Part shown: piece by piece, positions 1-6,332 of the stretch | How the letters are laid out: the number at the start of each line of letters is the position of its first letter | How positions within the stretch are numbered: the first letter of the stretch is position 1 | From: Deltaproteobacteria bacterium | Lineage (GTDB): Bacteria; Desulfobacterota; DSM-4660; Desulfatiglandales; HGW-15 | Length of the DNA: 8,530 bases | Assembly (NCBI GenBank): GCA_021737245.1 | Contig: JAIPEI010000140.1 | Coordinates: 1 to 8,530 of the forward strand | Direction: 5' to 3' | The notes under the pieces: generated by a model | Told to the model about the DNA's origin: nothing | Seen by the model: only the letters and a program-made list of their open reading frames with translations | The model's database searches: none | Program-made: the position numbers and the translations under genes

Positions 1-98
1 ACTGCATCTCCAACTTCGAGGACAGCAAGCTGACACTGGATGTCGTCGAAGATATCGCAATCAAGGACATTACGGAGATCATTTACGAGCTTCTTTAG
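1..98 (+). CDS. C-terminal end of an HdrB/HdrD-like CCG-domain Fe-S protein (partial)
   Basis: This is the last 31 codons of a gene that enters from the left edge, read in the frame starting at base 3 and ending at TAG 96-98. The visible peptide starts with Cys-Ile-Ser-Asn-Phe-Glu-Asp and ends with an acidic, isoleucine-rich helix (…IKDITEIIYELL). This resembles the end of a CCG (cysteine-rich) domain of heterodisulfide reductase subunit B/D type Fe-S proteins, where a Cys followed by an Asn-Phe-Glu-Asp-like stretch precedes a terminal 'KDI-E' helix. The stop lies 7 bases before the ATG of the HdrA-like gene, so the two are almost certainly co-transcribed and the product is the likely partner subunit of HdrA. 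The family call rests on a short fragment and on context; BamD-like or HdrD-like are both possible. Confidence 0.6.
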   Translation, partial: CISNFEDSKLTLDVVEDIAIKDITEIIYELL

Positions 99-105
99 AG
101 CATAG

Positions 106-3100
106 ATGAGAGGTTTCGCGGTGCAAAAGGAACTGCAGGAAAAGATTCGACAGCTTCGCGAACGTCACGGGAGCGAAGGCGAGTTCGGAGACGTGATGGT
201 GGTCGGCGGCGGGGTGAGCGGCATACAGGCCTCTCTGGACCTGGCCACCGCGGGGTACCGGGTGTACCTGGTGGAGAAGGGACCGGCTATTGGTGGGCAC
301 ATGGCGCAGCTGGACAAGACCTACCCCACCAATGACTGCTCCATGTGAATTCTCGCACCCAAACTGGTCGAGGTCGGCCGGCATCCGAACATCGAGGTCT
401 TGACGTACACGGAAGTGGACGGTGTGGAGGGGGAAGCGGGGGATTTCCAGGTCATGCTGACCCGGAAGCCCCGGTACGTGGACGAGAACAAGTGCACGGG
501 CTGCACGACGTGTGTGGAGTACTGCCCCGCGGAGTACCCGGATCAGTTCAACCAGGAGATCTCGGACAACAAGGCGGTGCACATCTACTTCGCCCAGGCC
601 ATTCCCCTGGTGGCGTACATCGACGAGAGCTGCCTGTATCTCAAGGAGAAGAAGTGCCGCATCTGCGAGGCGGTCTGCAAGAACGACGCCATCAACCTGA
701 ACCAGAAGCCGGAGAAGGTGGAGGTGAAGGTGGGGGCGATCATCCTGTCGCCGGGCTACGAGCCCTTCGATCCGCGGGTGAGAGAGGAGTACGGCTACGG
801 GAAGTATGAGAACGTGGTGACGAGCCTGGATTTCGAGCGGTTGCTGTGTGCCACGGGTCCTTACGAAGGGGAGATCCTTCGGGCCTCGGACAAGGAGCAC
901 CCGCGGAAGATCGCCTGGTTGCAGTGCATCGGCTCGAGGCGTGTGACGCCCGGGGACAACAGCTACTGCTCCTCGGTCTGTTGCACCTACACGCAGAAGC
1001 AGGTGATCCTGGCCAAGGATCATGACGCGGAGGCGGACTGCACGATCTTCCACAACGACATCCGCAGCTACGGCAAGGACTTCGAGACCTACTACCAGCG
1101 GACGGCGGAGCTCCCCAACACCCGGTTCATCCGGAGCTACGCATCGGTGGTCGGCGAGGACCCGGAGACGAAGAACGTGCTGGTGAGGTATGCGACCGCG
1201 GACGAGGGCGTGAAGGAGGAGGCGTTCGACATGGTGGTCCTGTCGATCGGGTTGAACCCGCCGGCGGATCACGAGGCCCTGGCGGCGCAGTTCGGGGTGG
1301 AGCTGGAGGACCACGGGTTCTGCAGGGCGGCGACGTCCAACCCGCTGAAGACCAGCCGTCCGGGGATCTATGTAAGCGGGGCCTTTCAGGGGCCCATGGA
1401 CATCCCGGAGTCGGTGTTCACGGCGAGCGGTGCGGGGTCCCAGTGCGGGGAGCTTCTGGACCACCGGCGGGGCAAGCTCACCCGGGAGCGGGTGTACCCG
1501 GAGGAGCGGGACGTCTCCGGGGAGGAGCCGCGGATCGGGGTGTTCGTGTGCCACTGCGGGGCGAACATCGGGAGGGTGGTGGATGTGCCCTCCACGGTGG
1601 ACTACGCCCTGAGCCTGCCCAACGTGGTCTACGCCCAGGAGCAGCTCTTCTCCTGCGCCACGAACTCCGCGCAGGAGATCACGGACATGATCAAGGAGAA
1701 GGACCTCAACCGGGTGATCGTGGCGGCGTGCAGCCCGCGGACCCTGGAGCCGCTCTTCCGGGACACTCTCCGGGAGGCGGGGATCAACCAGTACTACTAC
1801 GAGATGGCGAACATCCGGGAGCACGACTCCTGGGTGCACTCCAAGGAGAAGGACGAGGCGACCCGGAAGGCCCGGGACATCATCCGGATGTCGGTGGCGC
1901 GGGCCGCGCACCTGGAGCCGCTCCAGGAGATCGACCTGCCGGTGAACAAGGCGGCGCTGGTGGTGGGGGGCGGCATTGCGGGCATGACCAGTGCGCTTTC
2001 CATCGCCAACCAGGGGCACGAGGTGCACCTGGTGGAGCGGGAGAAGGACCTGGGGGGGACGGCGGGAAGGATCCACTACACGCTCGACGGGATGGACGTG
2101 CAGGCCTACGTGAAAGACCTGGTGCGCCGGGGGCATGAGCACCCCGGGGTCCATGTCTACACGGAGGCGAAGATCACGGAGGCGACCGGCTATGTGGGGA
2201 ACTTCGTCACCAAGGTGGATTCCGAGAGAGGGGCGAGGGAGATCGAGCACGGGGCTGCGGTGATCGCGGTGGGTGCGGACGTCTACGAGCCCACGGAGTA
2301 TCTTTATGGAGAGGATGAGCGGGTGATGACCCACCTGGAGCTGGAGGAGCGCATCAGTGAGGGGGACGAGACCCTCGCCCGGGCCGGCACGCTGGTGATG
2401 ATCCAGTGCGTGGGCTGCCGGAACGAGGAAAGGAACTACTGCAGCCGGATCTGCTGCGGCGAGTCGGTGAAGAACGCGCTCAAGCTCAAGGAGATCAACC
2501 CGGAGATGGAGATCTACATCCTCTTTCGGGACATGCGGACCTACGGCCTGATGGAGGACTACTACCGGGAGGCGTCGGAGAAGGACGTGAAGTTCATCCG
2601 CTGGGAGCCGGAGGACCCGCCCCGGGTGGAAGCGGTGGAGGAGGAGGGCCGGCCCGTGCTGCGGGTGAGCGTGCCCGATCCCATCCTGGGCCAGAGGCTG
2701 GCCACCGACGCCGACGCCCTGGCCCTGGCCGCGGCGGTGATCCCGCCCGAGGGGAACAAGGACATCGCCCGGTTCTTCAAAGTCTCCCTGGGCCCGGACG
2801 ACTTTTTCAAGGAGGCCCACGTCAAGCTGCGGCCGGTGGAGTTCGGCACGGAGGGCGTGTACCTCTGCGGGACGGCCCACTACCCGAAACACATCCCGGA
2901 GACGATCAACCAGGCGTACGGGGCCGCGGGCCGCGTGTTGACCCTGCTCTCGCACGACATCGTCACGGTGTCGGGCGCGGTCTGCGAGGTGGAGGAGAAG
3001 AAGTGCATAGGCTGCGGGGCGTGTGCGGAGGCGTGCACCTACGGGGCCATCGAGTTCCGAAAGACCAAGCAGGGCCCAAAGGCCGTGGTGAACCCGGTGA

Positions 3101-3255
3101 TCTGCAAGGGGGACGGTCTCTGCAACGTCAAGTGCCCGACCGGGGCGATCGTGCTGAAGCACTTCACCGACGAGGAGATCATGAGCCAGATAGACGCGGC
3201 GGCCCCGGAGAAGGAAGGCGAACAGCCCATGGATGCGGCGGTGGGCGATGTGTAG
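106..3255 (+). CDS. hdrA: HdrA-like double-FAD iron-sulfur protein, selenocysteine-containing
   Basis: Heterodisulfide reductase A-like electron-transfer flavoprotein of about 1049 residues, read through an in-frame UGA (346-348, residue 81) as selenocysteine. Visible parts: FAD site GGGVSG at 34-39; the segment NDCSM-U-ILAPK around 77-86, where relatives carry Cys; an inserted two-cluster ferredoxin (Cys 130/133/136/140 and 176/184/187/191); a CX13CX3CC motif at 274-293; an HdrA N-terminal-type domain with CHCG at 482-485; a second FAD site GGGIAG at 621-626; a second cysteine motif at 768-784; and a C-terminal ferredoxin (Cys 967/970/973/977, then 1000/1006/1010). The product is cytoplasmic, with no signal peptide or membrane segment. 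In this family flavin and Fe-S centres move, and can bifurcate, electrons between ferredoxin, an HdrB/D subunit and an MvhD-linked dehydrogenase. Canonical HdrA has one FAD module; this one has two and so also resembles BamE of class II benzoyl-CoA reductase. The start may instead be GTG 121, which has a better ribosome-binding site. Confidence 0.92.
109..123 (+). promoter_or_regulatory. Possible ribosome-binding site for an alternative GTG start of hdrA
   Basis: AGAGG at 109-113 lies 7 bases before an in-frame GTG at 121-123. The upstream ATG at 106 has only a weak TAGAG (96-100) in front of it, overlapping the stop of the preceding gene. Starting at GTG would remove five residues and leave every domain intact. 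The sequence alone does not settle which start is used. Confidence 0.4.
346..348 (+). other. In-frame UGA recoded as selenocysteine (HdrA residue 81)
   Basis: TGA follows codons for Asn-Asp-Cys-Ser-Met and is followed in the same frame by Ile-Leu-Ala-Pro-Lys-Leu-Val-Glu-Val-Gly-Arg. HdrA proteins have this same stretch with Cys at the UGA position. Upstream (FAD motif) and downstream (ferredoxin motifs) homology stay in one frame, which excludes a frameshift. Selenocysteine in HdrA is known from some methanogens and anaerobic bacteria. Confidence 0.9.
364..381 (+). promoter_or_regulatory. Putative bacterial SECIS hairpin for hdrA
   Basis: CTGGTC (364-369) pairs with GGCCGG (376-381) in six pairs, two of them G-U wobbles, around the loop GAGGTC (370-375). 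The loop starts with G and contains GGU, the type of apical-loop signal recognised by SelB. It begins 21 bases after the UGA, within the spacing usual for bacterial SECIS elements, which lie inside the coding region just past the UGA. Folding was done by eye. Confidence 0.6.
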
Positions 3256-3268
3256 AGGGAATCACAAG

Positions 3269-3276
3269 GGAGGTGA
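3269..3276 (+). promoter_or_regulatory. Strong Shine-Dalgarno for mvhD
   Basis: GGAGGTGA lies 6 bases before ATG 3283. It is the best ribosome-binding site in the operon. It fixes the mvhD start upstream of the in-frame UGA at 3334, which is independent support that translation begins there and reads through the UGA. Confidence 0.85.
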
Positions 3277-3282
3277 GAAGGA

Positions 3283-4116
3283 ATGAGTGCCGGACAGTTC
3301 AAGCCGAACATCCTGGGTTTTGTGTGCCACTGGTGAGCGTACGGGGCTGCTGACCTGGCTGGAGTTTCCAGACTGCAATATACGAGTGAGATCAGGCTGA
3401 TTCGCGTCATGTGTTCCGGCAGGGTGGACCTGGATTTCGTGCTCCGGGCCTTTGCCAACGGGATGGAGGGCGTGTTCATCGGCGGATGCCGCCTGAACGA
3501 GTGCAACTACACGACCCACGGGAACTACCATGCGCTGAATATGGTGCTCTTGTGCAAGCGGATCATGGAGCACATCGGGCTGAACCCGGAGCGGCTGAGG
3601 ATTGCATTCATGTCGTCGGGTGAGGGGAATCTCTTTGCCGAGGAGGTGAACGACTTCACCCGGAAGGTGAAGGAGCTGGGGCCCATCGGGGCGAGCGAGG
3701 AGAACGACCTCGAGGCGCTGAGACCCAGGATCCAGGAGGTACGGGAGCTGGTCCCCTACATCAAGATGGCGGAGCGGGAGAAGCTGGAGTCGCGCCTGGA
3801 GAGCGAAGCGCAGTACGAGGGGCTGTTCACCGCGGAGGAGATCGACCGGCTGTTCCGCGAGGTGGTATCCTACTACATCGATCCGGAGAAGTGTCAGGCC
3901 TGCGGGATCTGCGCCCGGAGGTGTCCGGCTGAGGCGATCGTGGGCGGCAAGAACCGGATCCACGTCATCGACCAGGACAGCTGCATCAAGTGCGGCACCT
4001 GCCTGGAGGTGTGCCCGCCCAAGTTCGGCGCGGTGCAGGAGATCATGGGCGAGCCGGTCCCGCCTCCCATCCCCGAGGAAGAGAGAACCATCGAGAGAAA
4101 GAGTAAGAGCGCATAG
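3283..4116 (+). CDS. mvhD: MvhD-like hydrogenase iron-sulfur subunit with C-terminal ferredoxin domain, selenocysteine-containing
   Basis: Subunit of the MvhD/FrhD/VhuD family, 277 residues with selenocysteine at residue 18 (UGA 3334-3336). In known Hdr complexes MvhD holds a [2Fe-2S] cluster and relays electrons from hydrogenase or formate dehydrogenase to HdrA. The start shows the family motif Gly-Phe-Val-Cys-His-Trp-U-Ala-Tyr-Gly-Ala-Ala-Asp-Leu-Ala-Gly, where relatives have Cys at U. Further conserved cysteines are 44, 69 and 74 (CSGR and GGCRLNEC). The MvhD domain covers roughly residues 8-140. After a charged helical linker there is a two-cluster ferredoxin (Cys 204/207/210/214 and 234/237/240/244) like the tail found on NuoF-type subunits. 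The ATG has a strong ribosome-binding site and lies 27 bases after hdrA, so they are co-transcribed. A UGA-as-stop reading would start the gene near ATG 3409 and lose the N-terminus. BamF is a possible alternative name. Confidence 0.92.
3334..3336 (+). other. In-frame UGA recoded as selenocysteine (MvhD residue 18)
   Basis: TGA sits directly after Val-Cys-His-Trp and before Ala-Tyr-Gly-Ala-Ala-Asp-Leu-Ala-Gly. The family has Cys-x-Trp-Cys here, so UGA replaces the second cysteine. The ribosome-binding site lies upstream and the homology continues in the same frame. The methanogen homologue VhuD is an established selenoprotein at the equivalent motif. Confidence 0.9.
3359..3371 (+). promoter_or_regulatory. 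Putative bacterial SECIS hairpin for mvhD
   Basis: CTGGA (3359-3363) and TCCAG (3367-3371) form five Watson-Crick pairs around the loop GTT. The loop starts with G followed by U, as expected for a bacterial SECIS apex, and begins 27 bases after the UGA. The stem is short and the loop minimal, so this is a plausible rather than a certain element. Confidence 0.5.
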
Positions 4117-4128
4117 GTCGATCCTGTC

Positions 4129-4569
4129 TCAGCCTTCCAGGCGGTTCAGCTCGACCTCCCGAAGGGCGATGCGCGCCCTGGCGAGCCGGGTGTAGTAGCC
4201 CTTCGCCTTGGCCCCGTCTTCCCGCGCCAGCGCCTTGAGCAGGTCCCCCTCCAGCTCGGCCACCTCGAGAAGGTGATAGTAGTCCAGGGACTCCTTCAGA
4301 TGGGCCAGCACGATGAGCCCGGTGAGGACGGGGTGGTTGTTGGTCACGTTGGCGTCCGGGAACCGGGTCCCGTGCTCGAGCTCCACCTCGAGGCCGATCC
4401 GGAACGCCTCCGGGTCGATCTCCATGCCTTCCTTGTTTACCTGCTCCAGGAGGATTCTTGCCTCCCCGGCATCCACCTGGGCGTCGGTCAGGCCGGTCCA
4501 GTCTCGAAGACCCAGTTCCCGGCACACCCGCTTCACTTCATCCTGGGTAATGTACTCCGGAAGCTCCAT
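4129..4569 (-). CDS. DUF5661-like small protein of unknown function
   Basis: A 146-residue soluble protein with no signal peptide, membrane segment or cysteine-rich motif. The central part (about residues 50-100) has the recognisable pattern GLEVELEHG…NVTNNHP…TG-IVLAHLKE…DYYHLLE, which matches my recollection of the DUF5661 family (EHG…TNVTNDDP…TGKIALAHL-E-PDYY). This gene has extra N-terminal sequence of about 30 residues and a helical C-terminal extension of about 45 residues (LARARIALREVELNRLEG) beyond that core. The start is ATG at 4569, with GGAGGA (4577-4582 on the plus strand) 7 bases before it. It is convergent with mvhD, 12 bases between stops, and divergent from the MATE gene, so it is probably a single-gene unit. 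No function can be assigned. Confidence 0.75.
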   Translation of the reverse strand: MELPEYITQDEVKRVCRELGLRDWTGLTDAQVDAGEARILLEQVNKEGMEIDPEAFRIGLEVELEHGTRFPDANVTNNHPVLTGLIVLAHLKESLDYYHLLEVAELEGDLLKALAREDGAKAKGYYTRLARARIALREVELNRLEG

Positions 4570-4670
4570 TTCCTTTTCCTCCTTGAACTTTCATCTCGTC
4601 TTTGTCTCGCGCGATTCGGCTCGAGGCGTTTGCCGGAACCGCATCCACACGGCCCGGACAGCTGACGAGC

Positions 4671-4683
4671 TGATCGTCGATCA
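4671..4683. repeat. Short inverted repeat TGATC-GTC-GATCA
   Basis: A perfect 5-base inverted repeat with a 3-base centre lies between two divergent genes. The neighbouring GACGA/TCGTC and CAGCT/AGCTG repeats (4659-4678) overlap it. The position would suit a regulator binding site, but repeats this short occur by chance. Confidence 0.25.
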
Positions 4684-4810
4684 CTACATGCAGCGCTCCT
4701 CGCGGCAGGACTTTGCGCTTTTTACGGATGTATCATACGGCCCGTGAGCGGGCAAGGGGAAAGCCGGTATCCCTCTTGTTGATTTTCTTTCCCTTCCGTG
4801 GGAGAACAAA

Positions 4811-4867
4811 GCGGCCCCGGAGGGAAATCGGTCCCTTCGGACCCCTCAGCCCGGCGGGGCCGCCGGG
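4811..4867 (+). promoter_or_regulatory. GC-rich leader with two mutually exclusive foldings, upstream of the MATE gene
   Basis: GCGGCCCCG (4811-4819) is exactly complementary to CGGGGCCGC (4855-4863), enclosing a small hairpin AGGGA-AATCGG-TCCCT (4821-4836). The 3' arm can instead fold locally: CCCGGC (4850-4855) pairs with GCCGGG (4862-4867), extendable to eight complementary bases on each side. The two forms cannot coexist. The structure ends 17 bases before the AAGGAA ribosome-binding site (4885-4890). No U-run follows, so it is not a normal terminator. It does not match a riboswitch class I can recognise. Confidence 0.35.
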
Positions 4868-4898
4868 ATGCACGAGACATGCTGAAGGAAGCGGTGAC

Positions 4899-6326
4899 AT
4901 GAAACGCTGGAACGCCCCGAACGGCTACCGTGATGTCCTGAACATCAGCCTGCCGCTGGTGGCATCCATGGGATCCATCACCCTGATGCAGTTCACGGAC
5001 CGGATGTTCCTGGCCAACTACTCCGTGGACGCCATCGCCGCGGCCCTTCCCGGAGGCATCGCCTCGTTCACCACCATTTCATTCTTCATGGGCGTGGCCA
5101 GCTACACCAACACCTTCGTGGCCCAGTACAGCGGCGCCGGCGCCCTGGATCGCGTGGGTGCGGCCCTCTGGCAGGGCATTTACTTCTCGCTGGTCTCGGC
5201 CGTTGTCCTGGCGGGCCTTGTCTTTGCAGCCGGACCGTTGTTCGACCTGATCGGCCACTCTCCGCACATCCGGGCCCTCGAGGTCTCCTACTTTTCCATC
5301 CTCACGCTTGGGGCCGGGCTGGTGGTGCTGGGCTCCGCCATGGCCGCCTTCTTCACGGGCAGAGGGCTCACGCGCGTGGTGATGGTGGTCCACGTGACCG
5401 GAGCCGTCGTGAACATCCCCCTGGACTACTGCCTGATCAACGGTGCGGGGCCCTTTCCGGAGCTGGGGATCGAGGGAGCGGCCGTGGCCACGGTGACCGC
5501 CTACGCGTTCATCGTCCTGTTTCTGGGGGTGTTGATCTTCGGAAGGAGGAACCGGACCGGGTTCGGCACCTGGCCCCGGCGGGCGTTCGACCGGGATCTG
5601 TTCGGACGCCTCATGCGTTACGGGGCACCGAGCGGGGTTCAGTTCTTCCTCGAGATCTTCGCCATCGGTTTTTTCGTTCAGATGCTCGGCCGCCTGGGGG
5701 ACCTGGAGCTGGCCACCTCCAACATCGTGCTTTCCATCGAAACGCTCTCCTTCCTTCCCATGGTCGGTTTCCACATCGGCAATGCCACGCTCGTGGGCCA
5801 GGCTGTCGGCCGGGCAAGACCTCAGGACGGGGCTTACGCCACCACGAGCGCCCTGCACATCACCTTTGTGTACATGGGGGCCGTGGCTGCGCTCTTCGTC
5901 GGTGCTCCCCAGTTCCTGCTCGGTCTGTTCAAGGCGGGCCACCATACGGCGGCGGAGTACGCCGGAATCATGGCCCTCGGCGTGCCCCTGATGCGTTTCG
6001 TGGCGCTCTACTGCTTCTTCGATGCGTTGAACCTGGTGTTCTCAGGCGCCCTGAAGGGGGCGGGGGACACGCGCTTTATCATGTGGGCCATCGGGATTCT
6101 TGCCACGGGGGTCATGATCATTCCGGTGTACACCGCAGTCGAGGTTTTCGGGGCGGGTGTCTACACGGTCTGGGTGCTGGCCACGCTGTACATCTGCGGT
6201 CTGGGGGTCGCCTTCCTGCTCCGGTATCTTCACGGAAACTGGAAGCGGATGCGAGTGATCGAGTCCGCAGCGGTGCCCGGGGAGGGCCCGCTGCATCCGG
6301 AGCCGGGCTTTCCCCGGGATTCGTGA
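4899..6326 (+). CDS. MATE-family (NorM-like) multidrug/toxin efflux transporter
   Basis: Inner-membrane antiporter of 475 residues, the usual length for the family, with about twelve hydrophobic segments arranged as two similar halves. MATE proteins export cationic drugs, dyes or metabolites in exchange for Na+ or H+. Supporting signs: QFTDRMFLANYSVDAIAAA in the first helix, with Asp34 at the conserved acidic position; TNTFVAQYSGAG after the second segment; AAFFTGRG…VNIPLDYCLINGAGP…GIEGAAVAT, typical of the N-terminal half; Glu252 in the seventh segment; and GNATLVGQAVGRARP and FSGALKGAGDTRF in the C-terminal half. The last 35 or so residues are a hydrophilic tail. ATG 4899 is chosen because AAGGAA (4885-4890) lies 8 bases before it and the protein starts just ahead of the first helix. 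The open frame extends upstream to 4713 without family similarity. It is convergent with the MORN gene, 6 bases between stops. The substrate cannot be predicted. Confidence 0.93.
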   Translation: MKRWNAPNGYRDVLNISLPLVASMGSITLMQFTDRMFLANYSVDAIAAALPGGIASFTTISFFMGVASYTNTFVAQYSGAGALDRVGAALWQGIYFSLVSAVVLAGLVFAAGPLFDLIGHSPHIRALEVSYFSILTLGAGLVVLGSAMAAFFTGRGLTRVVMVVHVTGAVVNIPLDYCLINGAGPFPELGIEGAAVATVTAYAFIVLFLGVLIFGRRNRTGFGTWPRRAFDRDLFGRLMRYGAPSGVQFFLEIFAIGFFVQMLGRLGDLELATSNIVLSIETLSFLPMVGFHIGNATLVGQAVGRARPQDGAYATTSALHITFVYMGAVAALFVGAPQFLLGLFKAGHHTAAEYAGIMALGVPLMRFVALYCFFDALNLVFSGALKGAGDTRFIMWAIGILATGVMIIPVYTAVEVFGAGVYTVWVLATLYICGLGVAFLLRYLHGNWKRMRVIESAAVPGEGPLHPEPGFPRDS

Positions 6327-6332
6327 CCTTCC

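Larger units (their letters stand above)
4570..4898. other. Divergent intergenic region between the DUF5661-like gene and the MATE gene
   Basis: This gap of 329 bases holds no supported gene; plus-strand reading frames that cross it are extensions of the MATE frame or shadows of the DUF5661-like gene. It must contain the promoters of both divergent genes, but no convincing paired -35 and -10 boxes were found. TATCAT at 4731-4736 resembles a -10 box, without a good -35 at the right distance. It also contains an operator-like inverted repeat (4671-4683) and a GC-rich structured leader (4811-4867), listed separately. Confidence 0.7.

Noticed and set aside
345..348. Reading hdrA as a pseudogene broken by a stop at 346
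   Set aside because: The frame, homology and reading continue immediately after the TGA, the position is a known Cys/Sec site in HdrA, and a SECIS-like hairpin follows. The next gene shows the same situation.
79..3162. A 1027-codon open frame on the minus strand, antisense to almost all of hdrA
   Set aside because: The sense strand has continuous HdrA homology with all cofactor motifs. The antisense product is rich in His, Arg, Pro, Leu and Val without any recognisable domain, as expected for a GC-rich shadow frame in which the sense gene avoids TTA, CTA and TCA codons.
4117..4128. Terminator between the convergent mvhD and DUF5661-like genes
   Set aside because: Only 12 bases separate the stops and no stem with a U-run is visible there or in the flanking gene ends.
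4708..4736. Sigma-70 promoter with TATCAT as -10 for the MATE gene
   Set aside because: TATCAT fits, but the hexamer at the correct distance (near 4708-4713) does not resemble TTGACA, and TTGCGC at 4713 is too close.
4713..4898. N-terminal extension of the MATE gene from TTG 4713
   Set aside because: The extension is Arg/Pro/Gly-rich without family similarity, has no ribosome-binding site, and MATE proteins start just before the first helix, as at ATG 4899.
5079..5945. A 288-codon minus-strand frame inside the MATE gene
   Set aside because: It has no ribosome-binding site or domain, is hydrophilic and biased in composition, and is fully covered by a convincing twelve-helix transporter on the plus strand.
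6303..6317. GC hairpin CCGGG-CTTTC-CCCGG at the end of the MATE gene as a bidirectional terminator
   Set aside because: It is only five pairs, lies inside the coding sequence, and has no U-run on either strand.
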